A model generated the notes under the pieces. The model saw only the letters and a program-made list of their open reading frames with translations, was not told the origin of the DNA and made no database searches. The position numbers and the translations under genes were made by a program. From Thamnaconus septentrionalis (lineage: Eukaryota; Chordata; Actinopteri; Tetraodontiformes; Monacanthidae), in assembly GCA_009823395.1 (NCBI GenBank), contig CM020502.1, positions 2,847,001 to 2,911,000 of the forward strand: a stretch of DNA of 64,000 bases, read 5' to 3'. Below, piece by piece: positions 13,533 to 49,400 of this stretch (position 1 is the first letter of the stretch; every line of letters starts with the position of its first letter).

Positions 13533-16500
13533 GTGGCCTGATGCTGGACCCAGGCATAGGTCACCCCGACATCCCAACACCCCCGGTGTTTCTGCTTTCT
13601 GACACAGATGTGGAAAACATCCAGAAGATAAACCCCTCCATCCTCCTGTTGGCTTAGAAAGAACGTCGACCTTTCACCGTCAATTAAAACGGCTCGCAAT
13701 TTTAATGTATTCTAACATGACGAATGAAAGGACAATAAATTGAATGAGTTATTACTATTAAAAAGTAACCAGTTTCCACAAATTATTAACTCATTGCTTG
13801 GCCTGTACGACTCTGAACCTCCCCCCACTTGTAAGGGTTTTGTGTCCCTAAAATTTCCATAGAGCACTTTCACCAGGTTAGCCTTGCAATAGCAGCGGAC
13901 AGTTGTTTCTTGTTTGCTTTACGTTTTGAGGTGTTTTGCATATCCTAGTTAGAAAAGACTCTAAAATGCCCAACCTGAACTCTGCTTGCTGATTTTTTTT
14001 GTTGTTGTTGTTGTTGTTGCTACAAGTGCAACTGAGACTGTTTGTTTTGCCGTTCTCTTTACCAATGGGGTTGTGTGTTTTTTCACTTGGACCACCCCCT
14101 CCCCTTCCAACGTCGCAGATCTCATGGTGTTCTGCGAGCTTGTTGACAGCGTTCAGAGATTTCTTTTCACTCTCGGCTGAAGCAAAGCTGTGTCACAGTT
14201 CTTTTAACTTTCATTCGCCTGAAGACAAGTGTAAAGGACGCATTCCGACTGAATGTTAGCCGATGAGGGGAAATTATCGGTCCACACACGCACGCTCAAT
14301 GCTCCCTGTCCGTGTGTTCCCTGACTCGACATTAATCACTCGCAGGTCATTAGCGTTCCAATTAGTCACCATCCGTAATGTAAATGAGTGCACAGCAAGG
14401 TTAAATAGACTGAGAGAAAGTCAGGCACATATGCCACAGAGTTTATAAATGGAAAGAGGACTGAAGTTTTTTTGGGTTTTTTTTTCCCCCAAAGAAAAAA
14501 GTAAGAGATAGACGCTTGGCTGAAAATAAACCTTGATACTCTGAGCTTGACTGCCTTCTGTCTCAGAAATGTGGGATGAAATAGAATTAACCCCACCACA
14601 TATAAATATTGTGATGCTTTTTTGGTCGGTATAATTGCAATGACAGGTTGTGAGTAGGTGTAGGTCATGTTATGATTTTACCAAAATAGAAGCTGTAGAA
14701 GCTCCAAGAAATGACAGAGTTGGTTGTTGTGGATATGAAACATAATTTTCATTTTCTACTCGTTATTTTCGTAACCCACCTGACTTAATGCAACATCGTT
14801 TCTCCACAATATTTCTAGCCTGGATGTCCACTGTAGGCCCCCAGACAGACAGACAGCCAGACGTGTTCATTTTAGCTCTCTGCTCCCTAGCGAGTCAGTT
14901 TAGCGAGTCAACTACCAGCTGTGTCTCGTTCCCGCTGGTCTCGGGTTTCACGAGAGCTTGGGAACTGCAGCCGAATGCAGCTTCTGTCGAGGAGGTGACT
15001 CTGCATATTGTGGCTAAAAATCCAGTGTTAACCATGTCATTTTAAGTCCAGTTGGGCTGCTGATTGTTCTGCAAGACGAGGATGACACCTTTATGCTTTT
15101 CTTCTGATCTTTTTATGTTTATAGTCGATTTAGGCCTCCTTTTATATCAGCAGCGGAACTTCAGATGTGGTTTAAACTTTACAATCACTCTGAAATGCCA
15201 GCGGAGCTTTACTGATATTGTGGTAGATAACTAGGGTTGGAAATTCTGGTGTTGGGTTGACCCATCCCTGAATTGCCAGTTCATGGTTTTGGGAGTTGTT
15301 TTGGAGATCATCATGCAAGCACGGAACCACTGCACCCGCTTCATTCATAAATAAAGCCCCAGTCCAGGTGGTAAGCCGCAAAAACAGCTGACTTGCCTTT
15401 GGCTGCCGGGTCGCCGTAAGCTGCTGTTGATAAGAGCATCAACCAATTCGCGACCTGGGAATAAACCATAAAAGCTCATTGCAGCGAATTGAAACGGGGA
15501 TTTGTTGAATCCGTTTTTTTTGGTTGCCGTCACTGCGGAATTTTCAGAGTCCAAGCAGCAGCAGCAGCAACAGCAACAACAACAACAACATGCGCAGCTC
15601 AAAGGGAAAGTGCAGTTGACGCGGAATCCTGTCGTATTTTACTGATTATTTTGGAGATGTCGAAGAAACAAAGGTCAGAGCGGGCTGAGTAATCTTCCAG
15701 CACTTTGCCCACACGCTCCAGTTTCGCGTCGGTACAAACCAACAACCGTGTCACTTTTTTGGCAGTACAAGTTGTTCCAAGGCCTTAAAACCCCAAACTT
15801 ATCTTAAGCCCCCCGCTCTCCCCTTGGAAATCCTTTTGTCCTGATCTCCCAAAATGACCCTCGATCCTGCTGTGCTACCCTGAGCCCGCTAAAGCTTCTC
15901 ACTGAGGCCTGTCAACCCAAAGAGGCCAATTTAGCCCAATTAAGGTAACCCAGAGATTCCAGGGCTATTAGCGCCATCCACCGCCCTTCTAAGTGATGCG
16001 CAGCAGTTGTTTTGCCTTTTGTTTGATTTACGTCATTTGTTTGTGCTTGAATGTGCCCACTAATCTGTATTGCTGGTTTCCAGACCGGCTTTTTAATTGC
16101 GTTGCAGTGAAGGTTTGTTCCACTTCCAGTGAGCACCATCGTTGTCCCTTCCTTTGTATTTTGTTTAAACCTTTGGTTGATTAATACTTGAATTTATCAC
16201 CAGGCCTCAATTTACTGAAGAAGGCCCATTAAACTGGGTTGGCATTCAGTACTTCATACGCTTCACTTTCTTTTTGAAATGATTCTACTCTTGCCTTTTC
16301 TCTTATGTTATTTCTTTCATTGGCGGGGACTCAATAAGCTCTCAGGTTTTTGGCAAACGTGTTTCCATAACGAATTCCCCCCTTGCCCTCCAGTTCGGGA
16401 TGGATTTTGCGCCTCATCCTGGACTCGGACCAACTTGTGTAGCGCAGGAGTGCAAGTGTTTTTTTTTTTTTTTTTTTTTTTTTTGTTTTTGCTCGTCTGT

Positions 16501-16539
16501 CGGCGTTTGAGGAAACCCAATCTCTCGAACAATTCACAA
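13533..16539. other. non-coding stretch upstream of ahcyl2 exon 1
   Basis: Contains a (GTT)n at 13997-14022, a mixed (GCA/ACA)n run at 15551-15592 and a T-run at 16459-16485. No supported gene. It may carry ahcyl2 regulatory sequence. Confidence 0.45.
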
Positions 16540-16771
16540 TTAAAGGAGGATACAGAGGGAGGGGAAGCCGCGAAGGAAGGAGAAACAATCCGTTGCATTG
16601 TGTTGTGCCGGCACACGGTCAGACCAGTTCGGGCTGGATCGCAGGAAGGCAACAATAGAACAAAAAAAACAAAAAAGGGGTGCATAGAGAAGAGGTTGAG
16701 TGCGATTAAGACTAAACCCTGAGCGAGGAGTTGGTTCCAAAGCTTCCTGCGTTATCAACCAACACGTGACC
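16540..16771 (+). promoter_or_regulatory. probable promoter/5' UTR of the short ahcyl2 transcript
   Basis: GC- and CpG-richer than its surroundings and directly upstream of the first ahcyl2 ATG. No TATA box is visible, which is common for such promoters. Inferred from position and composition only; transcript 5' ends would be needed to fix the start. Confidence 0.35.
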
Positions 16772-38335
<21,564 letters not shown>

Positions 38336-38832
38336 AACCAAGTAAGTGGGTTGGACTGAAGAACTACTCAGTGAATGGCACAGACTCCAAGAGGAGGAGG
38401 AGGAGGAGGAGGAGGGCGGAGGAGGTGGAGAAGGAGGAGGAGGACAGATGGAAGGATGGACACAATACAATAGCTAACACACCTGCTTTTATCTTCTAGG
38501 GTGAGGGGTGGAGGAGGTGGGGGAGGGGCGGCTCTCTCAAGAGTAGGAGGAGCCTGCGGGGACGTGAGTGGGCGTGGCCTCCTCTCTCCTCCACCCCCGC
38601 CTCGGAGCTCTTGGCGGGCTGTCTCTCATTTAATCACACTCCACAACCAATGCGGATAACATGAAGTGTAACGCCACCGCTAGCTAGCTCCCCAACGTCC
38701 GTCCCCTACCCCGACCGCTCGTCATTTCGCTCATTTGTGCGTCCAGTTGTCTGTAAGTCCTCCATCCCTTTTTTCCCAATCGCCAGATCTTTTACTGTTT
38801 AACTAATAAAGATGAAATTATTGATGCTAAAG
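38336..38832 (+). other. ahcyl2: ahcyl2 3' UTR (proximal part)
   Basis: Follows the TAA and contains a (GGA)n purine-rich run at 38390-38450. It ends near AATAAA at 38805-38810. Other AATAAA sites at 40120-40125 and 41964-41969 could serve longer 3' UTR forms, so the true end is unknown. Confidence 0.7.
38805..38810 (+). terminator. candidate proximal poly(A) signal of ahcyl2
   Basis: AATAAA about 470 bp after the stop codon. The expected cleavage zone falls at the start of the very long (TA)n tract, so a normal GU-rich downstream element is replaced by TA repeats. A distal site may be used instead. Confidence 0.55.
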
Positions 38833-39356
<524 letters not shown>

Positions 39357-41242
39357 CCTACATAAAAAATGAAAAAAAATCTGTGAATGAAGACGACCTT
39401 TTGGAAATTTAGTGAGAGACTTTAATTCCCGTCTCTTCTTTGCTACTCGTGATTTTTTTTTTTTTTTTTTTTTTTGTTTGTTTATTTTCATTTTCTGTTT
39501 TTTTTTTTCTTTGTAATATTGCAAGGGGCGGGGTTAGACCTAGTGGGGGCGGGGTTAGGCAGGCTCTCAGGGTCCAATCATATCGCATCTTTATATTATT
39601 TGATTGTTTTCATGTTTTCACTGTTCTGTGCGTTTTTAAACATTTTTTTTAAAACGTGTTCCGCCTCCCTTCCGATCTGCCTGTCGTTTTTGTTTTGTTA
39701 TGTTTTGTTGTTTTAAAGATCACATGATAATGACGGTTTGGCAGAACTGCATCGAGACTCGTCTCATTGGCTGCTTCCTACTTGGCTGCCCTCATGGCAC
39801 TTTGGTTGGGGTCCATGAAAAGTGTTTCAAAACAAACTCACGGCAAACGACTTTATTCCATGTCTCCCCCCACCACCACCACCCCGCCTGCACCAAGACA
39901 CGGCTCTACTGTAACAGACGCACTGCAGGTTGTCAGATCATCACAAGGGGTGCACTGTCTATGTAGATATTTATATTTAATGGAGATTTTCAATCTTTTT
40001 TTTCTTCTCGCTCCGCGTAACAGCTTTTTTTTGGGGTTGGGGGGGTGAAAACAAGATCATGTCATTACCAATTAATTGTCGATATTAATAACAGTTCTAT
40101 GATAACTAAAGATAGTTCTAATAAATGTGCTTAAACCCTCGTGTTGAATACTGTGACAGAAAATATTTCCAGCGATTACCAAATGTGCAGAGGATGTTGC
40201 CACGCCGGTTTACACGCGCTCACGTCTTCATCAGGTCCTCGCTCACGAGCACGGTGCTGTTAAGCTTCAGCGCACTCAGCCATACACACCACAACCCCTT
40301 TGGTACGAGTTAAGACGTGCAAAAAAGTGAAACGTTCAAATCAAAACACTCAAAAAACACCCCAATACAACTCAATATCCAGGCTTAACACAGACTGGAA
40401 TATGAATGCTATCATGTTGCAGCGTTGAAGCGGCCTACACATCCCATGCGGTTCTGTCTTTCAGCAATATTTTGCATTAAATATCACTGTGTATTATACT
40501 TGCTAACCAAAAACTGGGGGATTTGCCTCTTGTTTCTCTTGGTTTTCCCCCTTGCCTACAGTGAAGCAAATATCTCTCTTATAATAATCTATATAATTGA
40601 TTCTTAGTAACGCGGTCAGCTAGCTTGGGTTAGCTTTAATGCTAAAACTGTAACAAAATGAAACCATGTGGTGAACTTTCCACTTGCTGAAAGGCAGATT
40701 TTGGTTTCCGTATGAAAAAAACAAGAATTAATTGTAACAGTTTACTCCAAAGTAAATCTTGATACTATCAACTGTGTTCTAATACTTACTTTTATCAGTT
40801 TATTATTCAATTTATTTAAAATCTGCCCCAGACAGTTATATTGGTTAGCTAGCACACTAATGCTAATTTTGCTACGTCCCGCACATATTGTGGGCGTCAA
40901 GTGTTAAACATTTAACAATTCGGCAGAATTTTCTATGTTTGTTTGGACATGTCAAGTGCACGAGTGGTACACTGCATTTGTTTGCGTGGACCCCAAACAT
41001 TAATTAGTACAGAAGTACACGATCTGGAACACGTCCCACACACTGCATTTAGTCCACCTACCGACATCTTGCGGTGTTTGGGCTCGACCTGGAGGCTAAT
41101 TCAAGGGTTTCTCTTCAGTAACTCTGAATTTGACAGGACCCCGATTGCAAGAAAATGCATCTATAACTATATATCAAATCAAAAGGTTGTGCAAGCATCA
41201 GCTGCGGTGCCAACATGTACTAAGATCCGACGCTGTGTCAGG

Positions 41243-41378
<136 letters not shown>

Positions 41379-41963
41379 CCTTGGTGTCCAACTTCCCACG
41401 TTTTGCTGTTAAGAACCTTCCTCTCTAAATGTCGTGCTGCCTGTTGAACTATCATTTTGAACTCTTCCGTCTAGTGCGAATGCGCACTTCCCTTTGAGCT
41501 CTCAAAGGGAAGAAGGCCGGTTAAACAAGTGGTCTGTGTGTACGTGTGTGTTTAGGCCACCGTTTGCTTGATGAGCATCTGCCTCAGGATCCTGGCCTGT
41601 GTGAGGTGTTTTTTCTTCTTTTTTTCCCCCGTTTTTTAGGAGGCGAAGGGGGAGCAAACCGTTTTTGTGTTTTGTCTTTCGTCAGCCGCGAGCTGAGTCC
41701 ACACGTGGGGAGGGCGCGGGACAACACCAGCATCGTATATGTATATGCATTCTTATATACAGATATGACCTTTTCAAAAAGTATGGTAAGGACAACGATG
41801 ACCTGACTCCTGTATTTATTGTTGTAAATCCTCGAAAACTGGCGAAAATTCTCAACATGTTTTAAGATGTCTACTAAAGAAATTAAAAAAAAAATCCCAT
41901 GTTTAAATATTCCAAGTGATAATGTTAGATGATGAGCAATAATTTAAAACTGTACTCTTAATG

Positions 41964-41969
41964 AATAAA
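41964..41969 (+). terminator. candidate distal poly(A) signal of ahcyl2
   Basis: AATAAA in an A/T-rich stretch (41790-41990) that looks like a 3' UTR end. It would give a 3' UTR of about 3.6 kb that includes the (TA)n tract. Not proven without transcript data. Confidence 0.35.
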
Positions 41970-42067
41970 GATGTAAAGAAAAAAAATTGTAATTGCCTTT
42001 TTGAGAGTGTTTGTTTTTCCTCAACAGATCTGACTTACTTTTATTCTTCTGCCGGATGGTTTTGTGA

Positions 42068-42070
<3 letters not shown>

Positions 42071-42144
<74 letters not shown>
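42071..42144. repeat. (TG)n microsatellite
   Basis: About 37 TG units followed by a G-run. Confidence 0.95.
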
Positions 42145-42146
<2 letters not shown>

Positions 42147-42308
42147 GGGGGGTGAGTCGGGCTCAGCTGCCCGAGTCTGTCAGAGTCGCGGCGATGTCAC
42201 CCGAGTGAGCGGCGATCAGGCGGGGACGTCTCTGCCACCAACAGCTGGCCGCGGGCCGTCATTTATCCCTGACTCAAGTCGCCGTCATGGGGGTTAAAAT
42301 GGGCGACT

Positions 42309-42341
<33 letters not shown>
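42309..42341. repeat. (CA)n microsatellite
   Basis: About 16 CA units. Confidence 0.93.
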
Positions 42342-42345
<4 letters not shown>

Positions 42346-42484
42346 CAGGGGACTGTGTAACTTGCTGCCAATAGACTATGAATCTGATCAGTTGCAGCTC
42401 TTCATCACCTTGCCGTTATGTGAACACTGGCAGGGTTCATTTATTGTTTCAAATCTAATTCTTCAAGACAAAGTAGATTTAAAC

Positions 42485-42856
42485 CTGGCATGGGCAAACT
42501 ACGGCCGTTTTGCTCTTTAATCCGGCCCGCCAAGCTTGAAAAAATGATATTAATAGTTGGTAAGTCATAAGTATCTTTATTTTGTCCATTTTGTCAGTTT
42601 TTTAAGAGTCATTTCAATAAAGGCCTAAATACAGTGGAGCTTCAAGGACACATTTTGTTCTAATGCTTTTGTTCATTTTCAATTGACATTAAACCACATG
42701 TTTTCTACATGTCGGTATATTTCTTTCTCCTTTCAGGTGGGCCACCAGAACACTGTCCATCTGACCAGAACACTATCCATCTGCTCCTGCTCTGGACCCT
42801 CTCTAACATTTTAGAAAGCATTGTGGCCCACCAGCCAAAAAGTTTGCCCACCCGTG
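42485..42856. mobile_element. hAT-type MITE, family B, copy 3
   Basis: Left end CTGGCATGGGCAAACTACGG, right end AGTTTGCCCACCCGTG. Flanks ATTTAAAC and ATCTAAAC agree at seven of eight positions. Confidence 0.83.
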
Positions 42857-43458
42857 ATCTAAACTGTAAACTCACTGATCACACACTGATCTGCGTTTGA
42901 TTTCATCAACTGGAATAACGCAAACCAAAGAATGATGTGAAGAACTGATGCTTTCAGTGGAATCCCCAGACAAAAATGGCTTTTTAAAAAGTCAATGCAT
43001 GTGCATTATTGTCACTAAAAAAAAAATAGTTTTCACTCAGCGATTGTGTTGACCTAAATATCAGATCGACTTGTATAAAGTATAAAGCCTCAACATCAAT
43101 CTGCTCTTCATGCAGCATTAAAACCAGCGGGAATAATGCACAAGATCTAGTGTGACGTCAGGAAGCTGTTTGCAATATGCCATTTTACCACTAGATGTCA
43201 ATAAGTCTGTCGCACTCGACCTTTAAAACTTGATCTAGTGCGATGAGGAGCTCAAACCGACCAGAATTAAATGTCAGAATGCAACCAATTCTATTAAACA
43301 AACTGACAAAAAAACAAAAATCTTATTTCATTGCAAAATTCTCATTTCTTCTTAAGTATCTCTGATAGACACTCAGTTGCAGTATTGAGGAAGCAGTCGG
43401 CGCTCTGTGGTTCCTGTTTTCAGACCGTTTCCTTATGGGCTCTTAAATACTCACATTC

Positions 43459-43755
43459 TGCACACAAACTACAGCTCGTGGACAGAATGTGGCTTTTCAA
43501 TTTGGTCCGCTGAACTTGAATAGTAAGTACTAAAATGTCATAATTTTTTCAGTGTTTTAAGACATATTTTATTGTAACGTTTTTGTTCATTTGACATAAA
43601 AGCACATTTTCACACTTTCTTCATATCCCATGATATATTTTTTCTCCTATGAGGTGAGTCACCAAAACACTCCATCCATCTGCTGCTGCTCCGGCCCCTC
43701 TGTCACATTGTAGAACCCACTGTGGCCCACCAGTCAAAAAGTTTGCCCACCCCTG
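43459..43755. mobile_element. hAT-type MITE, family B, copy 4 (left end decayed)
   Basis: The right half is nearly identical to copy 1 and ends AGTTTGCCCACCCCTG. The left end (ACAAACTACAGCTCGTG) is degenerate, so the boundary is approximate. Confidence 0.75.
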
Positions 43756-45929
43756 GTACAGATACCTGAAAAATCCACTTAAGTACTGTGTCACCTCTGC
43801 TGATGGGTGTGTGAAAGAAATGGATTTGAGGGAAACATTCAACAGTGGACGTGAAGTTTAGCAATCAACTCAATTAATTACTCCAACAATTAGTTATTCC
43901 ACCACCAGTCGTGAAGCTGTTCCTTCGCATTTCCCTCCCCGCTGCCTCTCAATGAGGCCGTGCTCACCCAGCGCACCGCGTCCACCTCCTGCAGTAAGCC
44001 TGTCTGGCAGGCTTCACGCCGCTGCCTGCGCCTATCAATAATTCACATTGTCCTGCGAAGAGAGGGTGATTGGAGGCGAAGGGCCCCAGCGTGGGGCACC
44101 CCCACCTCCTCACGATGAACTGGGCGGGGCGCCTCCACTCAGGATGCACAGAATGGGAGTGTGTGCATGTTTGCGTTAATATGGGTTGACACAGTTTGGA
44201 AACACTGCACGGCGGTCGGCAGCGCGCCAGAACTCACTGTTGACATCTTTCAACCTGAATTTGGTCACATGACCACATCTAGTTATCTGGAAGAAAAAAA
44301 AACAGAAAGTATGATTTGCTTATTTGTATATCACAGTTTTTTTTAAGATGTACAATTTAGTTTCTCTATCCTGATGGGCCTTATGTGCGTATATCTTTAT
44401 ATCTATCTATCTATCCCATCTATCTATCTATCCATAGATATATATATATATCTATAGATAGATACATAGAGAGATATAGCTTTATATATCTATATATATA
44501 TATTAGGGATGCACCGATAGCACTTTTTTACAGAATGAGTAGAGTACAAGTACTTGCATTTCAGTACTCACCCATACTGATACTGATACCTTAATAAGGT
44601 CATTACACATTAAAGAATTGCTGAGATGTTTCTTCCCCATAAATGTTCTGTTATGTAAACAACATTCCTCAGCGTGTTTTTCGGGAGAACAACGCACATT
44701 TATCAAAATATTCATATAAATACATATACTGGTAACAGTTTATCAGCACGTATTTTAGAAGTATAAATAGAGTACTCAAACCCGGCATTGGTACCGATAC
44801 CCGATACTGGTATCGATATCGGTGCATCCCTATATATAATTATGATTTGACCTGTTTTCTGTAACCTGCAAAATAAAAAAATGAAATCTGGACACTCTTC
44901 CGTGTAGCACCCTATCATTATCATCGTGTTAATATGAGAGAAAGTGACGCGTGCATATGTTTGACCTTCTAATGGGAGGATGTGTGGCTTCGTGCACTTC
45001 CTCCAACCAGAGGAAGCCGCGGTGGGAAGCTGGCCGCCTCACCCCCTCTTGCACTTACAGTAACAGCCAATGTTGGCACAGCTGTCGCAGTGAGTGGCGT
45101 CTACACCAGCGACACAACCTGACAAATGTGTGCGTTTTGTTGCTGTGAATTCACACGAAAGGACTCCAGGTCGGTGTTGGAGCAGAACGCCCAGGTTCAG
45201 CCCAGTTCTTCCCTTGGCCGTAAACAAAGAAATCAGACGTGCAGTTTAAAGTTTATTACGTTGCATTTGGATGAATGCATATTAAACAATCTTTATATCA
45301 TCAGTTTTCGCTCTTTCTTGTGAAGATGATTACTGTTCTTGTTAAACAGTAAAAGAAAAGAAAAGCCAAATAACTGATTAAAATAATAAAATAACAACGC
45401 ATTGACTCAGATGTTCCATGGTATGCCAGTTTATGTGTTTGTTTGTTTTGCATTAGGAGTACTTATAGACCTAATAAATCGCGTGCAGCCTGTTTTCCTG
45501 GGGGTCCAGGATGAAAAATAAAGTTCTGGGAAATGGGGTGTAATGTAATATAATATTATATCAAACAAGACCTTCAAATTAAAATTGTCTCAAAGGATTG
45601 TTTATTTATTTTAAATATATAGCTCCACTCTGTAGCTCGTGTTAAGTAATTACGTTGAAGGCCGTATTTTTTCCGACTGAATTCCATATTGAGTTTTTTT
45701 TCCCCACCACCACCTTTCCCCCCAAAAAAAAACCAAACAAACGATAGTTTGTGTTTTTATTATTATTATTATTTTTATTATTTTGCAGGCACGTCACTCA
45801 AACTGGTTGGAACACACCTACTTGATATTCCCGTCAAGCTCCCAGGTGATGTTTGCTCCTCTTATCTCCGAGTCAGCCGTCAACCCCTCGGCTGTCTCCC
45901 TCCTCACCTGCCCCGCCTGATCAATCTGC
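43756..45929. other. intergenic region between ahcyl2 and strip2
   Basis: Holds a (TATC)n tract at 44398-44450, the MITE at 44504-44832 and (TTA)n at 45755-45780. No gene is supported. The last few hundred bases become GC-rich towards the strip2 promoter. Confidence 0.5.
44504..44832. mobile_element. hAT-type MITE (TAGGGATGCACCGATA ends)
   Basis: Left end TAGGGATGCACCGATAGC, right end GATATCGGTGCATCCCTA, inverted. Flanks ATATATAT and TATATAAT are compatible with an 8-bp duplication but lie in simple sequence. Confidence 0.78.
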
Positions 45930-46289
45930 TACGCTCTCTGCCAGGACTCTTTTAACCCCGCCTTCTCGGGGCGAGCGGGGACAGCGAATCGAGCGGGCCG
46001 TAGAGGAGCCGCGGCGGCGGCGACATCCGCGGCGCTCCTCGCAGCCAAAGCAGAAACCAGAAAGAGGAGGAGCAGCAGGAGGAGCAGCAGGAGGAGGAGG
46101 AGGGAGGAGGAGGTGATCTTCAACTTGCGCTCCGGGGCTGCCGCCGGCTCTCCAGCCCGTCTTCCTGCGGTGCCGCGACGGAGCGGTATGCGCCACCCGC
46201 GGAGGTGGAGGAAGAGGCGGAGGAAGTAGAAGCAGAGCCCCGACCGACGACACACTCGCAGTGGGAGAGCGGAGAGCGGCGGGAGCGCC
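45930..46289 (+). promoter_or_regulatory. GC-rich promoter and 5' UTR of strip2
   Basis: CpG-rich block with (GGA)n/(GCA)n-rich purine runs directly before the strip2 ATG, and no TATA box. It has the composition of a CpG-island promoter. The transcription start is not fixed by sequence. Confidence 0.55.
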
Positions 46290-46403
46290 ATGCAGGCGGA
46301 GGACATGGAGGTACCTATCATTGATAATAACCTTTACGATAGTGGCGACAGACCGAGGCCCAGAGGGAAAGATGCGTTCAAGGAGCAGCAGAAGGAGTCG
46401 GAG
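46290..46403 (+). CDS. strip2: strip2 exon 1
   Basis: Codes residues 1-38. The first ATG (46290) has G at -3. A second in-frame ATG at 46305 has G at -3 and +4 and would start MEVPIIDNN, so either may be used. The exon continues [13 protein letters not shown] to a GTAAAA donor in phase 0. The far N terminus is not conserved in this family. Confidence 0.88.
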
Positions 46404-49400
46404 GTAAAATAAATAATGGAATAAAATTCAATAATGAATTCAATTTCAAAGAATTTAATTCATTATTGTAGGTGTAGTGTAGGAACGCGGCGATAGATTG
46501 TGCATGCGCGCGCGCGCTCGTGCGTATATCAGAGTGTGTTTTGTCGCTTTGAAGCCGGCCGGGCTCTGTGTCCTTTCGGTCGTAGCCTTGGCTTGGTCAG
46601 GCATGACATACATGCCTGCATGCGTGCATGCATGCGTGCAGACGCGCAGGCGGCCAGACACCGAGCGAGGTGTTATTCTGGCGAGCGCCTCCTATAAATA
46701 ACCCCCCTGCAAGTTAATCCTGGCAGGGGCTCCTGCGTGCGTGTGACCGCTGCTGCTGTTGCGGCTGCTGCTGTCAAGACCCCCACCGACACACACACAC
46801 ACACACACACATTCTACTATGTGGTGTGTCCCAGCAATATAACAGCAGGCGCATTAAATCAGCAATGATCAGCTGTAATTCATTAATAATGAGTCAGAGT
46901 TTAACAGCCTTCCAACCAAAACAAGCCTTCAAGTGGTTTTGATTATGAACTCTTAAGAGTTTGCCATTTTCACAAACCCCTTACAGCTTCGACTGCATAC
47001 AAATTAAATGAATAGATTAAAACAATGACTCTTGTAAGTAATTAAGTATTGAAATTAGTAACTGTTACTAAACATTACAATTCATTCATACTATAGGTGT
47101 CTAGCACTTCCTGTCTATTAAATCCTATTTCAAAAGGGCAACTTATGTCTAATTTGAGTTACAGCCTTATTTCATTCAGATCGAAGAAAAATAATGTGCA
47201 AATCCATATTAGTTAGAAGCTAGTTTGGCTTTTCTTTCCACTTCACCTGAAAAACTACAAACAAGTTGGGCAGATTTGCGGTGATAATACATTTTTGTGA
47301 ATTAAAGCGTTATGAACGTCAACCGTCTAGCTCAGTCATGGGCAAACTACGGCCCGGGGGCCATATGTGACACGTTAAGCTTTCTAATCTGGCCCTCCAA
47401 ACTTGAAGAAATAATATTAATGAGAAGTAAGTCATCAAATAGCTGTTTTCAGTATTCTTACAGTCATTTCAATAAAGAGCTAAACATCATGCGGCTTCGA
47501 AGACATACACTATATGACCAAAAGTATTTGCTCACCCATCCAAATGATCAGAATCAGGTGTCCTAATCACTTGGCCTGGCCACACACACAACCTTGACAG
47601 CCTCCCAGAAGAGTTGTGTAATAGCCAAAAGTGGGCCGACATCATATTGAACCCTATGGGATAGGAATGGGATGGCACTTAAGTTCATATGTGAGTCAAG
47701 GCAGGTGAGCAAATACTTTTGGTAATATAGTGTATTTTGTTGTAAAGCTTTTGTTTATTATCAATAGACAGTAAAGCACATGTTTTCTACCTATCCCATG
47801 ATATGTGATTTGATGATGATTTGAAGCCCCATGGTGTTTAGCTTTAGCTGTTTTATGACTTACTTACTAGTAGTGTAATATCTACAAGTTCGGCAGGCTG
47901 GATAAAAAAGCTTAACGGGCCGCAAATGGCCCCCGGGCCGTAGTTTGCCCTTGCATGACCTAAAACATCCGCTAGTGAGTCAATGAGAAGTAGATGGCTT
48001 TTCATCACAGGCCCCCCCCTCGATGTCCTCCAGGTCTGACTCCACTCAGCAGGAACCCCCCTGGGGATGTTTTTCCGCAGGAGCATGTTGAATGGATTGT
48101 GCAGGTGAATTGGAGCATCTCACTGCTCAGCTGATCCAAGCGTGAGGGTGGGTTTGGGGGGCTGTTGGAGGTGGTTGACGGTTGGGGTTGGGTCAGGACA
48201 GGACAGAGCCGTCGAAAGCACTTAATGCGCCGGGGCCCCTGATGTTGATGCATCAGAGCCGGTCGTGTCTGTCGAGATAACCTCAAAAAACGTGATTCAT
48301 TCAGCCGTGCTAACTGACTGTCCGCCGTTCTTGCTTCTTTTTCTCCCTCGCGCCCAGGCAGAGCTGCCGCCTAGAGTAAGAGCGGCATATGTTGGGAGGA
48401 GCGGGGGCGGCCTCTGTTGACACGGCGCCCGGTGTTTGCACAACCGATGTGGGGGCGCCGACCGACGGCGTGCCAGTTTGGAGCGGCGGGGTGGGGAGGA
48501 GGGGGGCTGTTTGGTTGTCAGCCGGAGGGAGGGACTGAGTGGGAGAGACATTGTTTTCTTTGATCAGTCATTAAATTGAATCAGCAATTGAGTCCAAAGC
48601 CTCACAAAAAAAACTAGCCAAATGTTGCCCAGTTCCAGTTCACTGAAATGCCCGACATTCTGCACGAGGCACTCATCCAGTGATGGGAAAATCCGCTAAA
48701 ACCTGCGCTTGTGTAAATCGTCCCTTTGTGATGTCACACAGGGCACTGATAGCACACCGACAGGTCGCCCAGCATCCGTCCCTCTGCGACCTCTTCGTGT
48801 TTTTTGCCTCATGTTCCAAACGTGTGGGAGGCCCAGCAAACCTTCAGCAGGTTCAGAGTATGTGGAGGGAGGTGGAAGGCAGCAAACACAGGGCTAAATA
48901 TGATGATTCGTGAAGAAGCTCTTAAGAGTTTTCCCATGATCAGAGTCCAGGTTAAAAAAAAAAAAAAAAAATAAGATCTGAAACTGAGTGAGAATTGGCG
49001 GATGTGCTGCTTTCTGCGCCAAGTCCCAAGTGTGAGTTTGCGATGGTGACACCATTTCGCTGGTGTGTTGTCCTGAACAACTGCCAGCCTTCAAGTGGAT
49101 GAGAAAAAAAAACAAGTTTTTCCTGACACAAAGTAAACTCAGCAGTCAAAGGTGCCAGGAGTTGAAAGTCTGTTTGTTTCAGTGGAAAAACAAAATAGCT
49201 GCAAGCTGTTTGATTGGCTCAGCTTTCAGTGTTTTTTCCCCTGGCATTTTGATTATGACTAACGTGGGTCACGTTCAAGACTGCAATTAGAATAAGATCA
49301 AATGATAAAATCAGATAAAAGCCTATTTCTTCAACAACAACCAGAAAAAAGCAGCAGGAAACTGAGGCTTTGTTGCACCTTTCACGTTTGGAATAAGGGA

